Below, piece after piece: positions 7,259 to 13,929 of a DNA stretch of 13,929 bases; position 1 is the first letter of the stretch, and every line of letters begins with the position of its first letter. The notes beneath the pieces were generated by a model. The model did not search any database. It worked only from the letters and a program-made list of their open reading frames with translations, and was not told where the DNA came from. The position numbers and the translations under genes are program-made. Origin of the DNA: CAVBBU01 sp963593765 (GTDB lineage Bacteria; Bacillota; Clostridia; Lachnospirales; Lachnospiraceae); assembly GCA_963593765.1 (NCBI GenBank), contig CAVBBU010000052.1, forward strand, positions 1 through 13,929, written 5' to 3'.

Positions 7259-7286
7259 AATATACATGCTATAAAAGTGTTACCAA
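7259..7286 (-). promoter_or_regulatory. Possible fabD promoter
   Basis: Minus strand TTGGTA (7286-7281), 16-base spacer, TATATT (7264-7259), about 50 bases before the predicted start of the mRNA leader ends at the fabD ATG. The -10 sits between GCAT and ATGC half-sites. fabD could instead be read from the upstream tRNA promoter. Confidence 0.35.
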
Positions 7287-7301
7287 ATGTCTATGCGTCC
7301 A

Positions 7302-7317
7302 TGCGTGTAAACACGCA
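7302..7317. repeat. Inverted repeat in the tRNA-fabD spacer
   Basis: TGCGTG and CACGCA, a perfect 6-bp inverted repeat around TAAA. It lies just upstream of the possible fabD -35, where a regulator could bind; it does not resemble the FapR operator I know from Bacillus. There is no U-tract after it on either strand. Confidence 0.45.
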
Positions 7318-7403
7318 GTCCGCGCAGCTGTTTGTCAACGTTTTTATAGCAAAAGAAAAGCCCCGACCCAGCTGCTCGCAGTCAGCCAAACCAGAACTTT
7401 TAA

Positions 7404-7476
7404 TGCACCTTCAGGGACTCGAACCCTGGACAAATAGATTAAGAGTCTACTGCTCTACCAACTGAGCTAAAGGTGC
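7404..7476 (-). tRNA. tRNA-Lys(CUU)
   Basis: A 73-base cloverleaf on the minus strand. The acceptor stem GCACCTT pairs with AAGGTGC and is followed by discriminator A; the D arm has AGCTCAGTTGGTAGAGC; the anticodon stem-loop GTAGA-CTCTTAA-TCTAT places CTT at the anticodon, reading AAG lysine codons; the T arm contains CAGGGTTCGAGTCCCTG. CCA is not encoded, so it must be added by the nucleotidyltransferase. A near-consensus promoter lies upstream. It appears as a single tRNA gene, not part of a cluster. Confidence 0.97.
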
Positions 7477-7501
7477 GTTTCCTTAAGTAAACACGAATGA
7501 T

Positions 7502-7530
7502 ATTCTACTCTAACTGCACCCTCTTGTCAA
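7502..7530 (-). promoter_or_regulatory. Strong promoter of tRNA-Lys
   Basis: Minus strand TTGACA (7530-7525), spacer of exactly 17 bases, TAGAAT (7507-7502). The start point would fall near 7495, about 20 bases before the mature 5' end. The -35 is consensus and the -10 differs at one base, as expected for a stable-RNA gene. Confidence 0.85.
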
Positions 7531-7573
7531 TAAATTTTTGAAAATTCCTCAAAAAAACGCATCTGCAATAACT

Positions 7574-7602
7574 AAAAGAGGCACCTGCAACTCGCAGGTG
7601 CC
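7574..7602 (-). terminator. Bidirectional-looking terminator after htrA
   Basis: GGCACCTGC (7580-7588) pairs perfectly with GCAGGTGCC (7594-7602) around a five-base loop. On the minus strand it is followed by TC then TTTT (7577-7574), ending the HtrA unit 38 bases after its stop. On the plus strand it is followed by C and TTTTT (7604-7608), so it could also stop antisense transcription. Confidence 0.85.
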
Positions 7603-7640
7603 CTTTTTATATATCCATCATTTCACATCAATATCTAAAT

Positions 7641-9185
7641 TTAATTTTGCTGCAAATCAGTCTGTGCTCCAAGTGTAATAGTTATAGTCTTTTCCTCGTA
7701 CTGACTTCCATTTAATCTTTCAACCGTTAGCTCTACAGTATCGCCGCTAGAGTAGTATGTCAGCATATCCTTTAGCTCTGCCATAGTTCTAACCGACTGT
7801 CCATCAAACTTAGTAATTATATCCTTCTCCTGAAGCTCTGAATTAGCTGCTGCTCCATTTGCAAGTATCTTATATACATAGATACCCTTAGGCATATCGT
7901 ACGAATTAGACATATTCTCATCTATATTCTGTCCCTGAATACCTATAGTACCCTGCTTTGCCTCTTCTACAACATTCCTTGTAGTTTTGTTAGAAAGGTT
8001 TTGAATTATATCCTGAACCTTACTGATAGGAATTGCATATCCCATTCCTTCTACCTCTGTAGATGAATACTTTGCAGAGTTAATTCCTATAACCTCTCCA
8101 TTCATATTAAGAAGAGCACCGCCAGAGTTGCCCGGATTTATAGCCGCATCTGTCTGAAGAAGATTTCTTGTTGTTTGATTATCTACATTAACCTCTCTAT
8201 TGAGTGCACTTATATATCCAACTGTAACCGACTGTCCATATCCAAGTGCATTTCCTATAGCTATAACACCCTGTCCTACCTTAAGCGAATCTGAATCGCC
8301 TATACTTGCTATAGATATAGCATTCATAGTATCAGAGCTTATGTCGGATTTATTAATAGCGATTATAGCAACATCAGTTTCTGAATCTCTGCCCTTAACA
8401 TTAGCTGTAACTGTATTCTCATCATTAAAGGTAACAGACAGCTCATCTATTCCCTCTACAACATGGTTGTTTGTTACAACTAAAAGCTCCGAATCATTTT
8501 CACCTATTATAATTCCAGAACCGCTAGACTCTGCCTCGTAGGACTGAGGTCCAAAGAAGGTATAGCTTTGCACTGTTGACTTGCCATGAATAGCAACTAC
8601 AGATGGCATAGCCTTTTCAACTATAGCTGATACATCAAGTGCCGATGCTGCCGCCTCGCTGGTGCTGCCTGCCGAGCTTGAGCCAGAATTATCCTGATTA
8701 CCTATAATAGCAGGTGAGGCGGTTTCTGAGTTTTCGCTTATCGTTTGAGATATACCAAGGAATCTACTTAATGCACTTTGAACAGCAACCATAGTTCCAC
8801 CAGCTACGCATCCAAATACAAGTGCAGCAGCTATAACAAATGCAATCTTTTTCCCTAGACCGCCCTTTTTCTTTGGCTGCTTTGTAGCTGTCTGTCTATT
8901 ATTATATCCTGCATATTGATTTTGAGCATATCCATATCCGTTATTATATTGATAGGTATGTGCCTGTCCTGTCGTACCCTGACTAGCGCTCTGATTCTGA
9001 CCATTATATATCTGCTGCTGGTACGATCCGCCCTGCCCAGCCTGCTGATAGGTAGATCCTAAAGTCCCCTGCTGATTTATATCACTGCCAGCGCTGCCTG
9101 TTGATGCTGCGTTATTTGCATCATTGCTGCCACTATTATTATCACCATTAATACCATTATTTATATATCCATTTTCATCATACAT
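7641..9185 (-). CDS. HtrA/DegP-family membrane serine protease with one PDZ domain
   Basis: An S1C serine protease/chaperone for misfolded extracytoplasmic proteins. From the start used here it is 514 residues. The cytosolic N-terminus (about 1-105) is low complexity, rich in Gly, Asn, Gln, Ser and Tyr, then KKKGGLGKK and one membrane segment (about 113-137). After a Ser-rich linker comes the trypsin-like domain with His241 in TNNHVVEG, Asp271 in SETDVAI and Ser354 in PGNSGGALLN, all intact. A single PDZ domain covers about 412-505. This is the layout of Gram-positive HtrA-type enzymes. In-frame codons run up to a GTG at 9275 but without a Shine-Dalgarno; AAGGAG lies nine bases before the ATG at 9185. 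The 93-bp gap from the LCP gene could hold its own promoter, though none is clear. The terminator at 7574-7602 follows. Confidence 0.95.
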   Translation of the reverse strand: MYDENGYINNGINGDNNSGSNDANNAASTGSAGSDINQQGTLGSTYQQAGQGGSYQQQIYNGQNQSASQGTTGQAHTYQYNNGYGYAQNQYAGYNNRQTATKQPKKKGGLGKKIAFVIAAALVFGCVAGGTMVAVQSALSRFLGISQTISENSETASPAIIGNQDNSGSSSAGSTSEAAASALDVSAIVEKAMPSVVAIHGKSTVQSYTFFGPQSYEAESSGSGIIIGENDSELLVVTNNHVVEGIDELSVTFNDENTVTANVKGRDSETDVAIIAINKSDISSDTMNAISIASIGDSDSLKVGQGVIAIGNALGYGQSVTVGYISALNREVNVDNQTTRNLLQTDAAINPGNSGGALLNMNGEVIGINSAKYSSTEVEGMGYAIPISKVQDIIQNLSNKTTRNVVEEAKQGTIGIQGQNIDENMSNSYDMPKGIYVYKILANGAAANSELQEKDIITKFDGQSVRTMAELKDMLTYYSSGDTVELTVERLNGSQYEEKTITITLGAQTDLQQN

Positions 9186-9194
9186 CGAAGTCAT

Positions 9195-9200
9195 CTCCTT
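9195..9200 (-). promoter_or_regulatory. Shine-Dalgarno deciding the htrA start
   Basis: AAGGAG on the minus strand, nine bases before the ATG at 9185. The ATG at 9194 directly abuts it and the GTG at 9275 has no comparable site. Confidence 0.75.
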
Positions 9201-9278
9201 GTCCTTTGATGCATGTATGGTATCAATATTTTGTGATGTAATTGTGTTTAAAATATTTGATATTTGTGAAATCACGTC

Positions 9279-11018
9279 TTATTCTGGCTTAGCCGGTACA
9301 GTTTCTACGCTAACGCCACCTGGGCCACCGCTACTGCTAGAGCCGCCTGGTCCTGCCGGCGCAGTTGTCTGAGTAGTTGGGGCTGTCGGCGTAACAGAGC
9401 TTTGACTAGTTTGCTGCGTTGCAGATGTATGCGACTGCGTAGTCGTCTCTGTGCCCGCATGGCTTGTTCCCGGCTTAACCTGTGCGGTTTCACTTGTTGT
9501 CACCCCTGGTCCCTTGTTTGATGATGAGGTGGTTTCCTCGTCTGCGGCTCTCGTTGCAGATGTCTCTGTTATTACATTGCCCTGTGCATCTGTAGAGCTC
9601 TCCTCTTCATCTCTTTCAAGAAGTACCAGATTGCCATCCTCATCTAGCTCATATATACCTATAATTCTTCCTGCTGCATTTGTTTCATACAGATATGTTA
9701 TATTGCCATTTTCATCTGTCTCAGCAAGCATATCATCCTTATTAAGCTTTTTGCTCTCAGACTCGCTTGTCTTTTTAGTGCTGTTAGAAGGTGTTCCGCT
9801 ATTATTACTATCCTCGCTCTTTTTGCTGCTCTCTCCTGTATATCCTATATATCCTCCGTCAGTAGAAACATGACCTACGTATTTTCCTTCATTATACATA
9901 CCACTGTCGCTAGATATCTTATTGCTTATCTGCTTAACTGTATCTGATACCTCGTAGCTTTCATCATCAAATAAAAACTTATGAAGCTCCTTTACATTAG
10001 TCTCCAGTGTTTGAGGTATTACGCAGGCTCCCTTTTTGCCCATGTTTGCGTCTCCTCTAGCAAATGGGAATCCGCCATTCTCTCCAAGGTGATACTTATT
10101 TATATTTGCTATGGCGTCAAGTCCATCCTGCCATGTTAGGTTAGTTGCAACCATAGAAAGCATATTGCCGAGGAGTCCATTAAGTGTATTAAGGTCAGCC
10201 TTCTTTGCCTTTTCAAATGCCTGCGTTACAACCTTTCTTTGTCTTTCAGTTCTGGCAAAGTCATTGTCCATATAACGAAGTCTCGCATATGCGACTGCCT
10301 GTACGCCATCAAGATGATGCATACCTGTTCCCTTTATCTGAACTGAGCCTATGCCTGTTGATTTAACTGTTTCTGTTATATATGAATTAATATAATGAAG
10401 CTCTGCCTTAGACAGCTCTATATCTACTCCGCCTAGTATATTAATTCCGGTAGCAACAGCCTTCCAGTTAAAGGTTACATAGTCCGTTATATCAAGGTCC
10501 AGATTTTGGTTAAGAGCCTTAACTGCCTGCTGTGGTCCACCGGTAGCATATGCACTGTTTATCTTATTATATGAGCTGTCACTTACCTTAAGATAGGTAT
10601 CTCTAAAAACAGATACCAGTCTTATCTCTCCTGTATCCTTGTTGATACTTGCTATCATAATAACATCGGAATTACCCTCTACAGCCTTTGAGCTTCGTGA
10701 GTCTATTCCAAAAACAGCTATATTCCAATAGCCCTCCAGCTTTTGCTGCGTTTCTACAGAAAGATCCTCATTCTTAACATCCTCTGCCTCAAAATCCGGC
10801 CTTTGGATTTTATTATATTGCTTTAAAACATAAGCATAGGAAAATATACCAAACAAAACAAAGACCTCTAGCACAGACATAATTATTATTCTGCGAAGCT
10901 TGCCCTTTTTCTTTGTTGGTTTCCTTCTTCTTTCAAGTCCTATCGCATCGCCTGAAACTACTCTATCCGTTTTTCTTCTGCTTCTTCCCTGCACATTCTT
11001 ATCATCTAAAGTGCTCAT
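9279..11018 (-). CDS. LytR-CpsA-Psr (LCP) family cell wall polymer ligase
   Basis: LCP proteins transfer undecaprenyl-linked glycopolymers (teichoic acid, capsule) to peptidoglycan on the outer face of the membrane. This one is 579 residues: a basic cytosolic tail (1-44), a membrane segment (about 43-66) and an LCP domain at about 97-275. Diagnostic segments are FGIDSR (103-108), SDVIMIASI (117-125), VSVFRDTYL (136-144) and YARLRYMDNDFARTERQRKV (244-263), with the Asp/Arg residues that bind the lipid pyrophosphate. The last ~190 residues are likely disordered: a short stretch of ENGN/DGN beta-type repeats (about 435-468), then a Ser/Thr/Gly/Pro-rich tail typical of wall-spanning segments. The start has AGGAAG seven bases upstream and lies 22 bp after the sugar transferase, supporting one operon. 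The older annotation as a transcriptional attenuator is not implied. Confidence 0.94.
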   Translation of the reverse strand: MSTLDDKNVQGRSRRKTDRVVSGDAIGLERRRKPTKKKGKLRRIIIMSVLEVFVLFGIFSYAYVLKQYNKIQRPDFEAEDVKNEDLSVETQQKLEGYWNIAVFGIDSRSSKAVEGNSDVIMIASINKDTGEIRLVSVFRDTYLKVSDSSYNKINSAYATGGPQQAVKALNQNLDLDITDYVTFNWKAVATGINILGGVDIELSKAELHYINSYITETVKSTGIGSVQIKGTGMHHLDGVQAVAYARLRYMDNDFARTERQRKVVTQAFEKAKKADLNTLNGLLGNMLSMVATNLTWQDGLDAIANINKYHLGENGGFPFARGDANMGKKGACVIPQTLETNVKELHKFLFDDESYEVSDTVKQISNKISSDSGMYNEGKYVGHVSTDGGYIGYTGESSKKSEDSNNSGTPSNSTKKTSESESKKLNKDDMLAETDENGNITYLYETNAAGRIIGIYELDEDGNLVLLERDEEESSTDAQGNVITETSATRAADEETTSSSNKGPGVTTSETAQVKPGTSHAGTETTTQSHTSATQQTSQSSVTPTAPTTQTTAPAGPGGSSSSGGPGGVSVETVPAKPE

Positions 11019-11040
11019 CTTCTATCTTCCTATCATTTAT

Positions 11041-12444
11041 CTAGTATGCATTCTTATTAACAAAGCCCTTAAACACTGTCAAAAATAATATCTTAAAATC
11101 AAAGCCCAGTGTCCAGTTTTCTATATAATACAGATCATGCTCGATTCTTTTTTCTATCGAGGTATCGCCTCTGTAGCCATTAACCTGTGCCCAGCCTGTA
11201 AGTCCTGGCCTTACCTGATGCTTAATCATATAATGCGGAATCTCTTCCTTAAACTTTTCTACAAAGTAAGGTCTTTCCGGTCTAGGTCCGACTAGGCTCA
11301 TGTCTCCCTTTAGTATATTCCAAAACTGCGGAACCTCGTCTATGCTGGTTTTTCGAATAATTTTTCCTATACCTGTAACTCGTGGATCATGCTTAGTTGT
11401 CCACTCCTTTTCCTCTTCATCATCAGTCTGCACAACCATAGATCTAAACTTATACATCTTAAATACCTTTTGATGAAGTCCGACTCTCTCCTGTGCAAAT
11501 ATAATAGGCCCCTTACTCGTTAGCTTAATTATTATAGCGACAATTAGCATAATAGGAGAAAATATAATCAGCCCAACAAGTGCGCCAAATATATCTACTG
11601 CTCTTTTTGCTATGGCATTATATCCTTCAGTAAGTGGAACATGTCTTATATTAATAACAGGAAGTCCCTGCAAATCCTCCATATAAGGTATGGTCGGAAT
11701 TATATTATTATAGTCTGGTATAAACTTAGTATGTACTCCCGATCTTTCACAGTCATCAACTATCTTGCCAAGGTTTTGATACTTATCAAGCGGAAGAGTT
11801 ATAGCTATCTCATCAAGTACATTATACTCAAGTATCATAGGAAGATTTTCTATTTTTCCTATAACCTTGATGCCCTTGTAGCCCTCTCCTCTTTCCTTAT
11901 CATCATCGAGTATACCTCTTATATTATATCCCCACTCAGGATTACTAAGAACTCTGTCTATATAGCTTTGTGCTGCCCTGCTCCAGCCTATTAAAAGTAT
12001 ATGCTTTTGATTATAGCCCTTGCTTCTTATGCTTCGAAGTGCAAGCCTAATCAGATTTCTTTCCAGCGTTTCAAGCACTATGCTAAAGCCATAAAAAAAG
12101 ACTACAAGCCTTCTTGAGAAATGATAGAAGTAAGGATGCTTACCTCCAAGATATAATACTAGTGTAAATACAAGTAAGCCTATAGTATTAGCTTTAAATA
12201 TATTTGCAAATTCTTTTCTTCTGGATGATATTCTCTTTGGGGCATATAGCCCAAATGCCATATTAAATATCAGATATCCAGGTATTATAAGAACAAGTGC
12301 TCTAAAATATATATGTGCCGGCAATGCAGAAACTGAACCCTCGCTCTCCATAACCAGCCACGCAAGCACATAGCTAAGTGCTATAACTATAGCATCCAGG
12401 ATTACATGCATCCTGTTTAATTGCTTTTGATTATCCTTTATCAT
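11041..12444 (-). CDS. Polyprenyl-phosphate sugar-1-phosphate transferase (WbaP/WcaJ-like)
   Basis: An initiating transferase that moves a hexose-1-phosphate from a nucleotide sugar to undecaprenyl phosphate, the first membrane step of capsule or exopolysaccharide synthesis. At 467 residues it has the long-form layout: several hydrophobic segments in about 11-125, a central Rossmann-like domain (about 145-260) with LIGWSR, then a re-entrant hydrophobic segment (about 283-307) and the bacterial sugar transferase domain. Conserved motifs are KFRSM (332-336), TSIDEVPQFWNIL (366-378), SLVGPRPE (383-390) and VRPGLTGWAQVNGYRG (411-426), including the Asp-Glu pair of the active site. The sugar (glucose or galactose are common) cannot be read from sequence. 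AGGTG precedes the start, and a good promoter lies in the 57-bp gap upstream. Confidence 0.94.
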   Translation of the reverse strand: MIKDNQKQLNRMHVILDAIVIALSYVLAWLVMESEGSVSALPAHIYFRALVLIIPGYLIFNMAFGLYAPKRISSRRKEFANIFKANTIGLLVFTLVLYLGGKHPYFYHFSRRLVVFFYGFSIVLETLERNLIRLALRSIRSKGYNQKHILLIGWSRAAQSYIDRVLSNPEWGYNIRGILDDDKERGEGYKGIKVIGKIENLPMILEYNVLDEIAITLPLDKYQNLGKIVDDCERSGVHTKFIPDYNNIIPTIPYMEDLQGLPVINIRHVPLTEGYNAIAKRAVDIFGALVGLIIFSPIMLIVAIIIKLTSKGPIIFAQERVGLHQKVFKMYKFRSMVVQTDDEEEKEWTTKHDPRVTGIGKIIRKTSIDEVPQFWNILKGDMSLVGPRPERPYFVEKFKEEIPHYMIKHQVRPGLTGWAQVNGYRGDTSIEKRIEHDLYYIENWTLGFDFKILFLTVFKGFVNKNAY

Positions 12445-12464
12445 GTCTACACCTATATTTTAGG

Positions 12465-12493
12465 ATTATACGTATATAATGTATTTCAATCAA
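12465..12493 (-). promoter_or_regulatory. Promoter of the sugar transferase-LCP-HtrA unit
   Basis: Minus strand TTGATT (12493-12488), 17-base spacer, consensus TATAAT (12470-12465). The leader to the ATG at 12444 would be only about 14 bases, just long enough for the AGGTG ribosome site. It lies in the gap after the family 2 glycosyltransferase, so it may add to read-through from upstream. Confidence 0.65.
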
Positions 12494-12501
12494 CAAAAAC
12501 T

Positions 12502-13470
12502 TTATAATCTTCTTATTAAATAATGCTTAATATAGGCAAAAAGCCCCCGGATAAGCTCCCACTCTATCAAAAGGACTGTACTCCCTTTAATATCAGAAAA
12601 ATCAACCCTCTTAAGAGTATTTTTCTTTTTAATTCCTTCCTTTATTCCCTCTATATATTCCTTTTTAAAGCCAAGCTTATTAAAAAATGCTATCTTAGCT
12701 AAAATTCCAACCAGTATAAAAGGACTATTTATAATAAGCTGCATATTTGGCTGATTTTTATATAGCATATATATAGTATTTCTAGCCGCAAGCTTAACCT
12801 TAAAGCTATTATACTTAGAGCCTGAGGTTGCACTTCCTATATGGTAAACTCTAGCACTAGGCTCGTACATATTGTGATATCCATGCAGCTTCGCCCTATA
12901 GCCTATGTCTATGTCCTCAAGATATGCAAAATGCTTTTCATCAAACAGGCCTATAGAATCCAAAACAGCCTTTCTATATATAGCCGCACCTGCACATGCA
13001 GTAAATACTTCTTTTTTTCTTTCATATTTTGATATAGGCTCGTCTATACCTCTTTGATATCCCCAGCCTAATATACAAAGCCCGTCACCGGCATCATCTA
13101 TAAGTGCATGATTTTTTTCCTGTATCATCATAGGGCTTACAGAAAATATCTTATCCGACCTTTCTATAGCTCTTATAAGATTTTCTACATAAGTAGGAAG
13201 TGCCCTTGTATCATTATTAAGAAGAATTATATATTCTGTATTACATGCTCTTATGCCTACATTTACACCGCCGGCAAAGCCTAGATTTTCTTTGTTTTTA
13301 ATGCAGCTAAGTCCTTTGCTTTCTATCCATTCTATGCTGCCGTCAGTTGAGGCATTGTCAACTATAAGTATATCAAAGTCACGGCTTGTTTGAGCCATAA
13401 GAGAGCTTATACAATCCGGAAGATATTTCATGCCATTATAGTTTGGGATAATAACTGTCGCTTTTTTCAT
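12502..13470 (-). CDS. Family 2 glycosyltransferase (rhamnosyltransferase-like)
   Basis: A GT-A fold inverting glycosyltransferase, 322 residues, acting at the cytosolic membrane face on a lipid-linked glycan. The N-terminus VIIPNYNG (6-13) and IVDNASTDGS (36-45, Asp38) form the nucleotide-sugar site. NNDT (85-88) supplies the metal-binding Asp87. The acceptor/catalytic region is LFDEKHFAYLEDIDIGYR (about 175-191), and VYHIGSAT (208-215) follows. A hydrophobic stretch at about 240-265 and a basic C-terminus suggest membrane association. The VDNASTDGS and YLEDID patterns resemble dTDP-rhamnosyl transferases of the WbbL type, but the donor is not certain. The ATG has only a weak site (AGG) seven bases upstream, overlapping the stop of the preceding gene 7 bp away, so translational coupling is likely. 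Confidence 0.9.
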   Translation of the reverse strand: MKKATVIIPNYNGMKYLPDCISSLMAQTSRDFDILIVDNASTDGSIEWIESKGLSCIKNKENLGFAGGVNVGIRACNTEYIILLNNDTRALPTYVENLIRAIERSDKIFSVSPMMIQEKNHALIDDAGDGLCILGWGYQRGIDEPISKYERKKEVFTACAGAAIYRKAVLDSIGLFDEKHFAYLEDIDIGYRAKLHGYHNMYEPSARVYHIGSATSGSKYNSFKVKLAARNTIYMLYKNQPNMQLIINSPFILVGILAKIAFFNKLGFKKEYIEGIKEGIKKKNTLKRVDFSDIKGSTVLLIEWELIRGLFAYIKHYLIRRL

Positions 13471-13477
13471 AATAAAC

Positions 13478-13929
13478 CTACATATATTTTTCTATGCCAT
13501 GCAGATGACACGGCTCGCCTATCTTTTCCTTTGTAAGATCTCTTAATGCAAAGTTAGACCTTCTAAGTGTAAGATTAGGATTATAATATGGGTCGCCATC
13601 ATTAAGTATATCTGACCATTTTTTTATAAATGTTGCTGCCTCTCTGTTAAACCTATCAACCTTCTCAGGAGTATCCTCAAGTCCTCTTGATTTTGATTCG
13701 TAGTGGTGGCAGGTAGCATATGGGTTATATACAATTAGCTTTCCGAGCTTTCTTATTTTAAGGCAAAAATCTATATCATTAAATGCTACCGCAAACTCCT
13801 CCGAAAGTCCGCCTACAGCATCAAATACAGATTTTCTAACAAGCATACATGCTGCCGTTACCGCGCTATAATCCTGTGCTGTAACTGCTCTGTGGCAATA
13901 TCCATTTTGGCAGTCATGCAGCCCTACAA
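13478..13929 (-). CDS. Family 2 glycosyltransferase, 3' part (5' end outside window)
   Basis: The last 149 codons of a glycosyltransferase whose beginning lies beyond the right edge. The frame stays open from the edge (VGLHDCQNGYCHRAVTAQDY...) without a stop, so the ATG at 13846 is internal. Recognisable parts are SAVTAACMLVRKSVFDAVGG, then FNDIDFCLKIR, the counterpart of the ED-x-D acceptor site of GT2 enzymes, and CHHYESKSRG, a segment common near the C-terminus of polysaccharide GT2 enzymes. It probably belongs to the same surface-glycan cluster as the next gene, 7 bp downstream. The missing N-terminal part prevents judging total length or extra domains. Confidence 0.85.
   Translation of the reverse strand, partial: VGLHDCQNGYCHRAVTAQDYSAVTAACMLVRKSVFDAVGGLSEEFAVAFNDIDFCLKIRKLGKLIVYNPYATCHHYESKSRGLEDTPEKVDRFNREAATFIKKWSDILNDGDPYYNPNLTLRRSNFALRDLTKEKIGEPCHLHGIEKYM

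Noticed and set aside
7333..7338. TTGACA as a fabD promoter -35
   Set aside because: No -10-like hexamer occurs 16 to 19 bases downstream; the spacing falls in the GC-rich inverted repeat.
7360..7400. Terminator directly after tRNA-Lys
   Set aside because: A GCTG/CAGC stem of four pairs can form, and TTTTCTTTT occurs downstream, but the stem is weak and 10 or so bases separate them.
9186..9275. HtrA start at the GTG at 9275
   Set aside because: No Shine-Dalgarno precedes it, and the extra 30 residues contain the AAGGAG that serves the ATG at 9185.
1..13929. Mobile elements, CRISPR arrays, phage genes, toxin-antitoxin or defence systems
   Set aside because: No transposase, integrase, repeat-spacer array, Cas-like or toxin-like protein is seen; all genes belong to housekeeping or envelope families.

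Overview
All ten protein-coding genes and the one tRNA gene here lie on the minus strand, so transcription runs from the right edge of the window to the left. The DNA is moderately AT-rich. Ile is very often encoded by ATA, Shine-Dalgarno sites are strong (GGAG type), and intrinsic terminators are used. The metG-tatD-rsmA order, the NlpC/P60 hydrolase with several peptidoglycan-binding repeats, the HtrA with a cytosolic N-terminal tail and the LCP protein all point to a Gram-positive anaerobe of the Clostridia. A Mogibacterium/Anaerovoracaceae-like genome is a guess that the sequence alone cannot confirm.

Right block (13929 to 7641): a cell-surface polysaccharide and envelope block. It holds the 3' part of one family 2 glycosyltransferase, a complete second family 2 glycosyltransferase, a well-formed promoter, a polyprenyl-phosphate sugar-1-phosphate transferase, an LCP (LytR-CpsA-Psr) protein and an HtrA-type membrane serine protease, closed by a strong hairpin terminator. 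The likely logic is that the initiating transferase loads the first sugar on undecaprenyl phosphate, the glycosyltransferases extend it, the LCP enzyme attaches the finished polymer to the wall, and HtrA polices extracytoplasmic protein quality.

Middle block (7640 to 6279): a tRNA-Lys(CUU) gene with a near-consensus promoter, a 200-bp spacer with inverted repeats and a possible second promoter, and a solitary fabD (malonyl-CoA:ACP transacylase).

Left block (6233 to 185): a promoter, a small GerMN-like lipoprotein, an 11-bp perfect hairpin just before metG, then metG, tatD, rsmA and an NlpC/P60 wall hydrolase separated by only 2 to 16 bp, closed by a long hairpin terminator. This is the conserved Firmicutes metG-tatD-rsmA group, but without rnmV, which lies before rsmA in Bacillus subtilis.

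Beyond that terminator, the first ~150 bases hold no convincing gene but fold into an organised set of hairpins that I cannot assign to a known RNA class. No insertion sequence, prophage, CRISPR array or toxin-antitoxin pair is visible. Most of the window is ordinary chromosome; the best candidate for something undescribed is the structured element at the left edge and its partial echo in the neighbouring terminator.
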